Shown in pieces: positions 27,320 to 36,096 of a DNA stretch of 64,000 nt. Position 1 is the first letter of the stretch, and every line of letters begins with the position of its first letter. Both the position numbers and the translations under genes were made by a program. This DNA comes from Mucilaginibacter phyllosphaerae (GTDB taxonomy: Bacteria > Bacteroidota > Bacteroidia > Sphingobacteriales > Sphingobacteriaceae). The notes under the pieces were generated by a model. That model worked only from the letters and a program-made list of their open reading frames with translations. It made no database searches and was not told the origin of the DNA. The stretch lies in contig NZ_SNQG01000001.1 of assembly GCF_004378255.1 (NCBI RefSeq), positions 1,054,001 to 1,118,000 of the forward strand. Direction: 5' to 3'.

Positions 27320-27868
27320 TTATATTGTTGCAATACTTGCAAAGTCTTTTTTAATTTTCTTTAAGCTGGCTGCAACGCTGGTATCTACCTGCCTGTCGCC
27401 CACCGTAAGTACAAAACCACCAATTAAAGAGGGGTCTACCTGGGTATTTAATTTGATGGTACCGCCAATAGCCTTTTGCACATCATCCAGCAGCTTTTTC
27501 TTATTAGCTTCAGAAAGCTCTGCAGCCGATATTACTTTTGCGTAGGTGATGTTGTGCTTAATATCGTAAAGGGCAATAAACTCATGAGAAGTTGTGTATA
27601 AAACCTCGCCACGGCCTTTATCTATCATGATATTGAACATAGCCATACTCACCTTGCTTACCTTATCCGCAAAAATTTCGGCCAGGATAGCTTTCTTTTT
27701 ACTGTGAGATACAATAGGGTTAGCCAAAACAGCACCCAGCTCAGGGCTGCTTCTTACCGTTTTATAAAAAAGCACCATATCATCCTTAACCGCCTCAACG
27801 GCCTTTTGCTCTTCAGCAAGGTCTATCAATGCTTTAGCGTACCTTATTGCTACTGTTACTTCTGACAT
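27320..27868 (-). CDS. atpH: ATP synthase delta subunit (OSCP-like)
   Basis: 182 residues. Clamps the peripheral stalk to the top of F1. The N-terminal helical domain (MSEVTVAIRYAKALIDLAEEQKAVEAVKDDM) and the C-terminal signature region (VDPSLIGGFVLTVGDRQVDTSVAASLKKIK, family 'd.sliGG..+.iG...iD.S....L') are clear. It lies 30 bases before atpA and 86 bases after atpF, the latter spacer filled by repeats. Confidence 0.94.
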   Translation of the reverse strand: MSEVTVAIRYAKALIDLAEEQKAVEAVKDDMVLFYKTVRSSPELGAVLANPIVSHSKKKAILAEIFADKVSKVSMAMFNIMIDKGRGEVLYTTSHEFIALYDIKHNITYAKVISAAELSEANKKKLLDDVQKAIGGTIKLNTQVDPSLIGGFVLTVGDRQVDTSVAASLKKIKKDFASIATI

Positions 27869-27869
27869 C

Positions 27870-27952
27870 TTTTCTTGAGATTTGAGATGTGAGATTTAAG
27901 ATGTGAGACTATTTACTGTCTCCTATCTCTAATCTAATATCTCATGTCTATA
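27870..27952. repeat. AGATTTGAGATGTGAGA-type repeat, atpF-atpH spacer
   Basis: GAGATTTGAGATGTGAGATT at about 27876 and AAGATGTGAGAC are followed by GTCTCCTATCTCTAATCTAA, allowing an imperfect stem-loop. Same family as the atpA-atpG spacer. Confidence 0.6.
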
Positions 27953-27954
27953 TA

Positions 27955-28446
27955 TTATAATTTCACTTCTTTAAGCAGGTCGGCTACTAATGCATCCTGT
28001 TTGCCCTGGTCTTCAAACTGCTTACGAAGGATCTTCTCTGCAATTTCTATCGATAATGCCGATACCTGATTTTTAACATCAGCCATCGCAATATTTTTCT
28101 GGTTGTTGATCTCAATGCGGGCCAACTCTATCTGGCGTGCGCCTTCTTTTTGTGCCGCTTCTTTAGCTTCGCTTACAATATGGTCTTTCAGCTTTCTGGC
28201 TTCCAGCAGTATCAGGTCGCGCTCGGCACGGGCATCTTTCAGCAAAGATTCGTTCTCGTTAGTTAAACGGGCCATTTCGTCTTTAGCTGCAGCTGCTTTA
28301 AGCAAAGCATCTTCTATCGAACGCTCTCTGTCGTCAATAGCGCCCATAATAGGTTTCCAGGCAAACTTGGCAAGCAGGAAAAACAGTATTAAAAACGATA
28401 CCGTGGTCCAAAATACCAAGCCAATTTCAGGAGTAACTAATTCCAT
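27955..28446 (-). CDS. atpF: ATP synthase b subunit
   Basis: 163 residues. One N-terminal membrane helix ([23 protein letters not shown]), then a long charged coiled coil ([24 protein letters not shown]...) that forms the peripheral stalk holding F1 against rotation. 'kf.wkPi...i..R...I...l..A' is the family pattern at the membrane exit. A single b gene is present, as usual for this phylum. It follows atpE by 92 bases. Confidence 0.94.
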   Translation of the reverse strand: MELVTPEIGLVFWTTVSFLILFFLLAKFAWKPIMGAIDDRERSIEDALLKAAAAKDEMARLTNENESLLKDARAERDLILLEARKLKDHIVSEAKEAAQKEGARQIELARIEINNQKNIAMADVKNQVSALSIEIAEKILRKQFEDQGKQDALVADLLKEVKL

Positions 28447-28538
28447 TGTTTTATGTAAAGTTAAATGTCAATTTAATATAACCGTATCTGCCGCCAACCG
28501 CTGCAGATACGGTTATGAATTTTCCTTTCGGGGTAAGA

Positions 28539-28793
<255 letters not shown>

Positions 28794-28796
28794 TTA

Positions 28797-29894
28797 TTAG
28801 TGGTGGTGCTCTTCAATCGCCGTGCCTATAAACAAGGCCGTAAGCAAGGTAAATATAAACGCCTGCAGTGCCGCCACCAGCAATTCAAGCACATCCATAA
28901 ACACTACGAAGGGTACAGATACTACCGATACGTAAGCGCTTTTGAATACAAAGATCAAAGATATTAAACTTAATACGATAATGTGCCCGGCCGTAATGTT
29001 GGCAAACAAACGTATCATTAACGCAAACGGTTTTGATATGATACCCACCAGCTCTACAGGCCACATAATAGGGTATAACCATACCGGTACATCAGGCGCA
29101 AAAATGTGTTTCCAGTAGTATTTGTTACCGTTAACGTTTACGATGATCAGGGTAATAAAAGCCAGTACAAAAGTTACCGCTATGTTACCTGTTAAGTTGG
29201 CACCTCCCGGGAAGAAAGGGACTAAGCCGATCAGGTTATTGATCCATATAAAAAAGAAGATGGTTAACAGCAACGGCATAAAGCGCTGGTATTTGTAACC
29301 GATGTTTGGGCGGGCAATATCATCCCTTACAAACATAATAATAGGCTCCATAAAAGACTGTAATCCCTTTGGCGCTTTACCTTCGCGTTTTTTATACGCT
29401 GCAGATACGCTCAGGAAAATGATCAGCAATAAGATCATCGACATCCACATACTTACCACATTACGGGTGATAGAAAGGTCGATCAGTTTTTTATTCAGCT
29501 TTAATACCGTAGCGGCAGATAACAGGGTATCGTTCTCTGCAACAATATGTACTTTATCTTTCACCAGCCTGTAGGTATAATACTTGCCGGCATGGTCTGC
29601 GTGGCCATGTTCAAACTTATCTGCCGAAAATGTCTCTAAACCTTTATCGGTATATAATATAACTGGCAGCGCAACCGAAGTATGGCCCCAAAGGTGCCAC
29701 ATGTGCGAATCTGCAATATGTTCCAGGATAACCTCGCTCGGGTTAAATTCTTTTTCTGTTTCAGTTTTGGCGGCCTCATTATGGCCCTCCTCATGCTGTA
29801 TAGCAAAAGTTTTACAAGTGCAAAAAGTTAAAAAAACGCCTAAAACAAGGCTGAGAGCTATTTTTTTTGATTTCAAAATGTGGCTAAAATACAT
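28797..29894 (-). CDS. atpB: ATP synthase a subunit
   Basis: 365 residues. The C-terminal part is the proton-channel a subunit: WINNLIGLVPFFPGG, then ISKPFALMIRLFANITAGH with the essential arginine, and an ending in VLELLVAALQAFIFTLLTALFIG (family 'E..va.iQayvF..L...yi'). The N-terminal approximately 140 residues include a signal-like helix and a periplasmic insertion rich in His, Glu and Asp (HEEGHNEAAKTETEKEF, DKFEHGHADHAG), an extension seen in Bacteroidota AtpB. A His-rich tail EEHHH closes it. Confidence 0.93.
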   Translation of the reverse strand: MYFSHILKSKKIALSLVLGVFLTFCTCKTFAIQHEEGHNEAAKTETEKEFNPSEVILEHIADSHMWHLWGHTSVALPVILYTDKGLETFSADKFEHGHADHAGKYYTYRLVKDKVHIVAENDTLLSAATVLKLNKKLIDLSITRNVVSMWMSMILLLIIFLSVSAAYKKREGKAPKGLQSFMEPIIMFVRDDIARPNIGYKYQRFMPLLLTIFFFIWINNLIGLVPFFPGGANLTGNIAVTFVLAFITLIIVNVNGNKYYWKHIFAPDVPVWLYPIMWPVELVGIISKPFALMIRLFANITAGHIIVLSLISLIFVFKSAYVSVVSVPFVVFMDVLELLVAALQAFIFTLLTALFIGTAIEEHHH

Positions 29895-29908
29895 TGAATG
29901 AGTGTTTT

Positions 29909-30295
29909 TTACTTTCGATTTTGGTTGCGCAAGTTACGCAACAAAACGTAAACTTCAAAGCCTGTATTTAAGAAATATAAATAAGAAAAGTTGAGCAGAA
30001 AAACGCCATTATCAATGTGTAATTTTAACACAAAAAGCAGGGCAAAAGCCATGCAGCCAAGCATCTTTACAATAGTGGTTGCCAGAAAGGCCTGGGCGTA
30101 TAATGCCGGGTTAATATGCTGTACAACCAATACAGAGGCAATTACGATAAAAGTAAACCCGGTTATAAACACAAAAAGCACCCAGAATTTTGCCAGCAGC
30201 AGGTTACCGTGCCCGGTATAATTAAGCATTGCGGGTATAGCGGCCAGCAGCGTTACAAACAGGGCAAAGGCTGCAAATATCTTTAACGGCCTCAA
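29909..30295 (-). CDS. AtpI-like membrane protein of the ATP synthase operon
   Basis: About 128 residues with four predicted membrane helices (IFAAFALFVTLLAAIPAML; LLAKFWVLFVFITGFTFIVIASVLVV; AFLATTIVKMLGCMAFALLFVL; FLLNFSYLYFLNTGFEVYVLL). It lies between atpZ and atpB and should correspond to the AtpI-type assembly or magnesium-related accessory protein, judged from position and helices rather than sequence identity. No ATG precedes the conserved part; the reading frame opens at TTG 30295, whose TTGA overlaps the atpZ stop TGA, so I take TTG as start. The longer upstream frame only shadows atpZ. Confidence 0.6.
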   Translation of the reverse strand: MRPLKIFAAFALFVTLLAAIPAMLNYTGHGNLLLAKFWVLFVFITGFTFIVIASVLVVQHINPALYAQAFLATTIVKMLGCMAFALLFVLKLHIDNGVFLLNFSYLYFLNTGFEVYVLLRNLRNQNRK

Positions 30296-30522
30296 TTTTT
30301 TACAGATCTGATGACCAGGTATAGTGATGCAAATACGCCAATAAGCGATAGCGCCGCAGTAACCCATTTGGTTTGGTGATGGCTTGCCTCATCAATTTTA
30401 TACCCCGCAAATGCAAATATGCCTATAACGGCGAACATCTGCACCGCCATGCCTGTATACTTAGCATAAGCGTTTACTGCTTTACCCTCCTGTTTGGGCT
30501 GGTTTTGTTCATTTTGTGCCAT
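30292..30522 (-). CDS. atpZ: AtpZ-like ATP synthase accessory protein
   Basis: 76 residues with two membrane helices (YTGMAVQMFAVIGIFAFAGYKIDE and WVTAALSLIGVFASLYLVIRSV), the usual AtpZ hairpin at the start of atp operons. The role is not fully settled but linked to Fo assembly or ion transport. It leads the operon; TAAATTTG at 30534-30527 is four bases before its ATG, so a nearly leaderless start is possible. Confidence 0.75.
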   Translation of the reverse strand: MAQNEQNQPKQEGKAVNAYAKYTGMAVQMFAVIGIFAFAGYKIDEASHHQTKWVTAALSLIGVFASLYLVIRSVKN

Positions 30523-30609
30523 GTGGCAAATTTATTAAACCTATTGAATACTATTTAGTAAATTAGCGATACTTTTTATAACCTATATAATCAATGTAAT
30601 ATCCTTGTG

Positions 30610-30783
30610 ATGGAAAAGGTGGTTAATATTGTTAAACAACACGAACAGGAAATGCTTTATATAAATTACTGGCTTAAACAGCCTGTTATTGAGCATTTAA
30701 GAGAAGTGACCCGCCTTAGATACAATTACTATAAATGGCTTAATATGTCATTCCCCGGTGCGATTTTGGGTTTGGTTCGGTAG
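30610..30783 (+). CDS. 57-residue protein, 'YWL' partner of a nucleotidyltransferase
   Basis: Reading frame from ATG 30610 to TAG 30783: soluble, helix-rich, with INYWLKQPVIEHLREVTRLR followed by YNYYKWLN. This 'YWL..P...rL..v..LR..y' layout matches a small protein I recall being encoded directly before DUF6036/MNT-like nucleotidyltransferase genes. Here only a short piece of such a partner follows (30798-30902). It may be a surviving antitoxin-like gene or a relic. There is no strong ribosome site. Confidence 0.4.
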   Translation: MEKVVNIVKQHEQEMLYINYWLKQPVIEHLREVTRLRYNYYKWLNMSFPGAILGLVR

Positions 30784-30797
30784 GTTTAAAAAAATAA

Positions 30798-30902
30798 GAT
30801 TTTTTAAGAGATCATTATGTTACACAATTGGGTTATCCTCCATTAAGAATAGATATTTTAAACAGCATTCAGCCTCCTCAAAAACCAAAGGCAGCTAAAT
30901 AA
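30798..30902 (+). pseudogene. remnant of a nucleotidyltransferase (MNT/DUF6036-like) gene
   Basis: In-frame fragment of 34 codons reading DFLRDHYVTQLGYPPLRIDI..., followed by LNSIQPP and a stop. 'QLGyPP.RIDIL.sI' is a recognisable stretch of DUF6036-type nucleotidyltransferases, where it lies in the middle of a longer protein. Neither the N-terminal catalytic GGYA/DID region nor the rest is present, and a TAA lies directly upstream, so the gene appears to be mostly deleted. Confidence 0.4.
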
Positions 30903-30922
30903 CCATATAACAACCTATAACA

Positions 30923-33766
30923 TTGAGCCGCTTTTTTACCACTTCTGTATCCAAGTATATCTTGTTAGCAATAATCATAATTATTGCCGGCTGCTCGCTC
31001 GAAAAAAAGAGCGCTTTAAACCGTGGTTTGCAAAACCTTACTGCTAAATATAACATCCTTTTTAATGCCAACGAATTGCTGCGCCTGAAACAGGAAGGCT
31101 ATGAAGCCGCCTACGTAGATGATTACAGCGAGATCTTAAGCGTTTACCGCGATACCGTGGCCAAAAGCGACGAGCCTGATAAAGAGCTTGACCTGGTTAA
31201 GCAAAAAGCCAACAATATCATCAGCGTTAAAGAGCAAAGCCACTACCTGGGTAATGCCTACCTGTTGCTGAGTAAAGCCAATTATCTCGACGGAAATTAT
31301 TTTGATGCGATAGAATATGCCAACTATGTCATCCGCTCGTTTGGCAATCAGGAAGATCTGAAACAGGAAGCTTTGGTGTATAAGGGACGTTCCCTGCTTT
31401 ACATTAACCAGCCTAACGATGCTAAAATTACGTTAGACAGCGCCCTGCAAAACGTTAATCCTAAAAAAAGGATAACCGCTGATGTTTACGCCAGCAAATT
31501 ACAATATGACATCAACGCACAGGATTATGCCGATGCCGAAGCTATGGCTAAACTTGCCGTAGCCTATAGCCATAGCAGCACACAGCGCCTTCGGTGGACA
31601 TTTATCCTTGCCCAACTGCAGGAATTAAACAACAAACCTGCCGATGCCATTGCCAATTACACCAAAATAAGCAAAAGCAACGCCGTATTTGATATGGCCT
31701 TTAATGCCAATCTTAACCGTATCCGGATAGAGGATATGCAAAACGGTGTAAAGATAAGCCGCCTGGCACGCTTACAAGCCTTGCTTAAAAACCAAAACAA
31801 CCTTGATTTTACCGACCAGATCTATTTCCAGATAGGGCAGTTGCAATTCAATGCAGGCGAGATAGATCATGCACTGAAAAGCTACCGCCAGTCGATAAAT
31901 AGCACTACAAAAAATCAAAATCAAAAAGGCCTCTCCTACCTGCGCATGGCCGATGTGTATTTTAAAAACAAAGCCGACTACAGTAACGCCAAAAAGTATT
32001 ACGATAGTTCGCTGGTGAGTTTATCGCCCAATTATCCAAATTATAAGGCCATTCAAAAGAAAAGCGACAACCTGCAGGTACTGGCCGACAGGCTGCAGAT
32101 CATATCCCGCGAGGATACCCTGCAAATGCTGGCCCGCCTTGATGAACCTGCCCGCGTGGCGCGTATAGATAAAATGGTAGAAGCCCGCATCCTGCAATCG
32201 CGGCAGGTTACAGCCGTTACCGTAGCACAAGCTAAAGGCGCCATCAACATTAACGAGCCGCCACAAGAGAGCACCCCTAATGGCAGTAATTTTTATTTCA
32301 GCAACAACAATGCTGTAAGCCAGGGTTTTACCAGCTTTAAGCGGGTTTGGGGCAAACGTAAGCTGGAGGACAACTGGCGCCGCGCCAACCGGGCAGGCAG
32401 CGATATTACCCAGAACAATTCTGTAGCCATTAAAAATATCGACCCTGATGCCCCGGCCAATGATGTGATAAATAATACCCCGGGCAACACCAGCGCAGCC
32501 AATTACCGGCAGGACCTGGTACAAAACCTGCCGCTTACACCAGCCTTACTGGCACAATCAAATAAACGAATTTTTGATGCTTATTTTGATATAGCCAATT
32601 TTTACCGCGATGTGCTGGAAGATAAAAAAGAGGCCATTGCCGAGTATGAATTGATATTGACCCGTTTCCCTAACAATGACAATACGGCGGCTATCTACTA
32701 CAACTTGTACCGTTTATACAGCGATATTGATGCGGCATCATCTGATAAATATAAAAACCTGCTGGTAAAAAACTACCCGCAAACGCCATTTGCCCGGATC
32801 ATCCTCGATCCCGAGTACAGCAAGCACATCAATGATGAGGATACCGGCTTCAGCATCCTGTATAATAATGTATATGACTTGTATGCTGCCAAGCAATACG
32901 CCAAAGTTATCAGTGCTGCCGATGCATTGCTTGTACAATACCCCAACAACCGGTTTGCTGCGCAGATCTACTACCTGCGCGCATTTGCTGCCGGCCATCA
33001 GGAGCCGCTGGCACCATTCAATAACGATTTGCAAAGCATTATCAGCAAATACCCTGATGATAAGCTGATAACGCCGCTCATCAACCAGCACCTGGCCTAC
33101 ATTGCGGCCAACCAGGCAGAACTGGCCGCCCGCCGTATTGTCATATCAGACAGGGAACTAAACGACCCGCAATTTACTTTGCCCATAGTTTACCAGCAAA
33201 AAACAGAGTACAGAACAAAAGCCGAAAAATATGAGGTAGTGGCAGATGTGCGCAAGCCCGAGCCTAAACCTGCAGAACCGGTAAAAGAAGTAAAGGCAAC
33301 ATCTATCACGGCTATAACCCCGCCGCCTGCCCCAAAACCAACCCCGGTAGTTACGCAGCCGGTTACACAACCCCAGCTGCAGCCGGTAAAAAAGGCACCG
33401 TTTATATTTAATATGCGCGATAGTACCAACTATTACTTTGTGGTAAATGTAAACAGCGGCACAACTAATTTATCCTCATCGCGTTTTGGTATAGGGCAGT
33501 TTAACCGGGTTAATTTTCAAAACAATACGGTTAAACATCAGTTAAAAAACGTGGGCGACGATCACCAGCTGATCTACATCGGCCGTTTTTATAACCTGAA
33601 CAATGTTAAAGATTACGCCCGTGCCATTATCCCGCTGATGCCCGATATTATGAAGGTGCCTAAGGATAAATACAGCTTTTTTATCATAACACAAGAAAAT
33701 CTGGATAAATTAGCCGATCAAAAAACACTGGATAGTTATATAGACTATTACCAACAAAACTACTAA
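30923..33766 (+). CDS. sprE: SprE/PorW-type TPR lipoprotein of type IX secretion
   Basis: 947 residues. The N-terminus is a lipoprotein signal (IIIIIAGCSLEKKS; Cys about 23). Its start is a TTG at 30923, since no ATG precedes the conserved domain. After the lipobox, LNRGLQNLTAKYNILFNANELL matches SprE ('l.R..H.l...YNi.yN'). TPR-like helices fill the next 700 residues, with a Pro/Lys-rich linker near 765-825 (EPKPAEPVKEVK, PPPAPKPTPVV) and a C-terminal domain of about 120 residues. SprE/PorW is a periplasmic lipoprotein that links GldK/N rings to the outer-membrane translocon in gliding and secretion. The gldKLMN set sits 9 kb away. Confidence 0.75.
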   Translation: MSRFFTTSVSKYILLAIIIIIAGCSLEKKSALNRGLQNLTAKYNILFNANELLRLKQEGYEAAYVDDYSEILSVYRDTVAKSDEPDKELDLVKQKANNIISVKEQSHYLGNAYLLLSKANYLDGNYFDAIEYANYVIRSFGNQEDLKQEALVYKGRSLLYINQPNDAKITLDSALQNVNPKKRITADVYASKLQYDINAQDYADAEAMAKLAVAYSHSSTQRLRWTFILAQLQELNNKPADAIANYTKISKSNAVFDMAFNANLNRIRIEDMQNGVKISRLARLQALLKNQNNLDFTDQIYFQIGQLQFNAGEIDHALKSYRQSINSTTKNQNQKGLSYLRMADVYFKNKADYSNAKKYYDSSLVSLSPNYPNYKAIQKKSDNLQVLADRLQIISREDTLQMLARLDEPARVARIDKMVEARILQSRQVTAVTVAQAKGAININEPPQESTPNGSNFYFSNNNAVSQGFTSFKRVWGKRKLEDNWRRANRAGSDITQNNSVAIKNIDPDAPANDVINNTPGNTSAANYRQDLVQNLPLTPALLAQSNKRIFDAYFDIANFYRDVLEDKKEAIAEYELILTRFPNNDNTAAIYYNLYRLYSDIDAASSDKYKNLLVKNYPQTPFARIILDPEYSKHINDEDTGFSILYNNVYDLYAAKQYAKVISAADALLVQYPNNRFAAQIYYLRAFAAGHQEPLAPFNNDLQSIISKYPDDKLITPLINQHLAYIAANQAELAARRIVISDRELNDPQFTLPIVYQQKTEYRTKAEKYEVVADVRKPEPKPAEPVKEVKATSITAITPPPAPKPTPVVTQPVTQPQLQPVKKAPFIFNMRDSTNYYFVVNVNSGTTNLSSSRFGIGQFNRVNFQNNTVKHQLKNVGDDHQLIYIGRFYNLNNVKDYARAIIPLMPDIMKVPKDKYSFFIITQENLDKLADQKTLDSYIDYYQQNY

Positions 33767-33772
33767 GAACAG

Positions 33773-36013
33773 ATGATCAATAAAGTTTCGCAACAGGATA
33801 TAAAACGTTACAACTGGTACTTTTGGCGTTTCTTTATCGGCTGTTTTGCCTTTTTCGTAATCATGATACTGCTGATCGCCTTCCAGGTATTTGGCCCGCT
33901 ACCGTCCTTCCGCGAACTGGAAAACCCCAAAAGCGACCAGGCTTCAGAGATCATGTCATCAGATAAGCAGGTAATTGGTAAATATTACATCAAAAACCGT
34001 ACAAGCGTTACCTATAAACAAATTTCGCCCAATATCATTAACGCATTGATAGCCACCGAGGATACCCGCTTTTATCAGCACTCGGGCATCGATTTTCAGC
34101 GTACATTCAGCATTGTGCTGTATAACCTGGTTGGCAAGAAACAGGGCGGCAGTACCATTACCCAGCAATTGGCGCTCAACCTGTTTTCAGAGCGCTCACG
34201 CAACCCTTTTAAACGGGTGATACAAAAGCTACAGGAATGGATAACCGCCGTTAAAATAGAGCGTAATTACACTAAAGAAGAGATCTTGACGCTATACCTG
34301 AACACGGTTGATTTTGGCGCCTACAACACCTACGGTATCAGTTCGGCAGCGCGTACCTACTTTAACAGCACGCCCGATAAGCTTACGCCGGACCAGGCTG
34401 CATTATTGATCGGGATGATCAACGGGCCGGGGATTTACTCGCCCATAAACCACCCCGAAAACGCCAAAAATCGCCGCAATTTCGTCCTGCGACGTATGGA
34501 TGAAGAAGGTTTTTTGAGTGCCGGGCAGGCCGAGGAATATAAAGCCAAACCACTCGGCCTTACCTTTAGCCCGATCGACCATAACGACGGGATTGCCACC
34601 TATTTTAGAGCGGTGCTCAAAAAGGAGATACAAAAAATATTGGTTGATAAATCTATCTTTAAACCGGACGGCACCACCCCTTACGACCTGGACCGCGACG
34701 GCCTGAAAATATACACCACTATTGATGCCACCATGCAGCAGTATGCCGAAGAGGCACAAAAAGAATACATGCGCAAACTGCAGGCACAATTTAACGCCCA
34801 CTGGAAGGGTATCAGCCTTTGGAAAAGCATCCCAACCTTTAAATCGCTGCTGGATAAGGGCATGCACCGGTCTGACCGGTATATCGCCCTGAAATCACAG
34901 GGAGCATCTGACGAGGAGATCCGCGAGGACTTTAACAAGCCCGCCAAGATGAACCTGTTTACCTGGCGCGGCGATATCGATACGCTGATGAAGCCTATCG
35001 ACTCGATTGTGTATTGTAAAATGATGCTGCGTAATGCCCTGATGAGTATGGACCCTACCACAGGCTATATCAAGGCCTGGGTTGGCGGCACCAACTTTGA
35101 GCATTTTAAGTACGACCAGGTAAAAATGGGTACCCGCCAGGTGGGTTCAACTGCTAAACCTTTCACCTATGCAGTAGCTATAGATGATGGCATCTCACCC
35201 TGCCAGCAGGTGGCCAATGAGCCGATAACCATTACCGGTTACGGTGCCGACTGGTCGCCGCGCTCGTCGCCGAGCGAGACTGTGCCGGGGGTAATAACTT
35301 TACGCACAGCTTTGGCCCGGTCGCAAAACTGGGTAACAGCCTATGTAATGAATGAGGTTAAACCACAACCCGTGGCAGATCTGATCAAAAAGATGGGTAT
35401 CACCAGCAATGTACCGCCCTACCCTTCCATTTGCCTGGGCACCTTTGATGCCTCTGTATTTGATATGACGGGTGCTTACTCGGCATTTGCCAACGAAGGT
35501 GTGTGGACAGAGCCCACCTACCTTTTGCGTATAGAGGATAAAAATGGCAACGTTTTATACAACAACACCCCGCGTGTGGTGCAGGCCATGAATGCACAAA
35601 CCGCCTACGTAATGACCTATATGCTAAAAGGCGTAATTGATGAAGGTACGGGCTGGCGTTTGCGCGGTACATACGGTTTAAAGAACCCTATCGGTGGCAA
35701 AACCGGTACCACTAATGATAATTCCGACGGTTGGTTCATCGGCATCACCCCGCAACTGGTTACCGGCATCTGGACGGGCTGCGAAGACCGCGATATCCAT
35801 TTCCGCTCAACCCGTTTGGGCGAGGGTGCCAACACGGCCCTGCCTATTTTTGCAGGATATATGAAACGCGTATATGCCAACCAGGCGCTCGGCATCAAAA
35901 AGAATGTAGACTTTGTACCGCCAAAATCCGGCCTGTCAATTACGCTTGATTGCGGGGCTTACAGTCAGCAGCAAAAAGGCACTAATGAGGTAGAGAAAAA
36001 ACTGGATTTTTAG
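33773..36013 (+). CDS. class A penicillin-binding protein (PBP1A-like)
   Basis: 746 residues, bifunctional peptidoglycan synthase with one N-terminal membrane helix (about residues 18-42). The transglycosylase domain has ATEDTRFYQHSGIDFQRT with the catalytic glutamate, GGSTITQQLALNLF and KIERNYTKEEILTLYLNTV. The transpeptidase domain has STAKPFTYA with the nucleophilic serine in GSTAKP, SQNW and the KTG box in GGKTGTTND. It begins six bases after sprE, so they may share a transcript. It polymerises lipid II and cross-links the wall; no substrate change is visible. Confidence 0.9.
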   Translation: MINKVSQQDIKRYNWYFWRFFIGCFAFFVIMILLIAFQVFGPLPSFRELENPKSDQASEIMSSDKQVIGKYYIKNRTSVTYKQISPNIINALIATEDTRFYQHSGIDFQRTFSIVLYNLVGKKQGGSTITQQLALNLFSERSRNPFKRVIQKLQEWITAVKIERNYTKEEILTLYLNTVDFGAYNTYGISSAARTYFNSTPDKLTPDQAALLIGMINGPGIYSPINHPENAKNRRNFVLRRMDEEGFLSAGQAEEYKAKPLGLTFSPIDHNDGIATYFRAVLKKEIQKILVDKSIFKPDGTTPYDLDRDGLKIYTTIDATMQQYAEEAQKEYMRKLQAQFNAHWKGISLWKSIPTFKSLLDKGMHRSDRYIALKSQGASDEEIREDFNKPAKMNLFTWRGDIDTLMKPIDSIVYCKMMLRNALMSMDPTTGYIKAWVGGTNFEHFKYDQVKMGTRQVGSTAKPFTYAVAIDDGISPCQQVANEPITITGYGADWSPRSSPSETVPGVITLRTALARSQNWVTAYVMNEVKPQPVADLIKKMGITSNVPPYPSICLGTFDASVFDMTGAYSAFANEGVWTEPTYLLRIEDKNGNVLYNNTPRVVQAMNAQTAYVMTYMLKGVIDEGTGWRLRGTYGLKNPIGGKTGTTNDNSDGWFIGITPQLVTGIWTGCEDRDIHFRSTRLGEGANTALPIFAGYMKRVYANQALGIKKNVDFVPPKSGLSITLDCGAYSQQQKGTNEVEKKLDF

Positions 36014-36095
36014 CCCCCTAACCCCCTAAAGGGGGAACAAGCAGGGCGATAGATAACAATTAGTAAAGCAATTCCCTCTTTAGGGGGTTAGGGGG
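36014..36095. repeat. 24-base inverted repeat ending one base before uvrC
   Basis: Arms CCCCTAACCCCCTAAAGGGG (about 36014-36036) and CTTTAGGGGGTTAGGGGG (about 36078-36095) are near-perfect inverted copies separated by about 35 bases. The right arm ends one base before the uvrC ATG, so the folded RNA would bury the translation start. Confidence 0.65.
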
Positions 36096-36096
36096 T

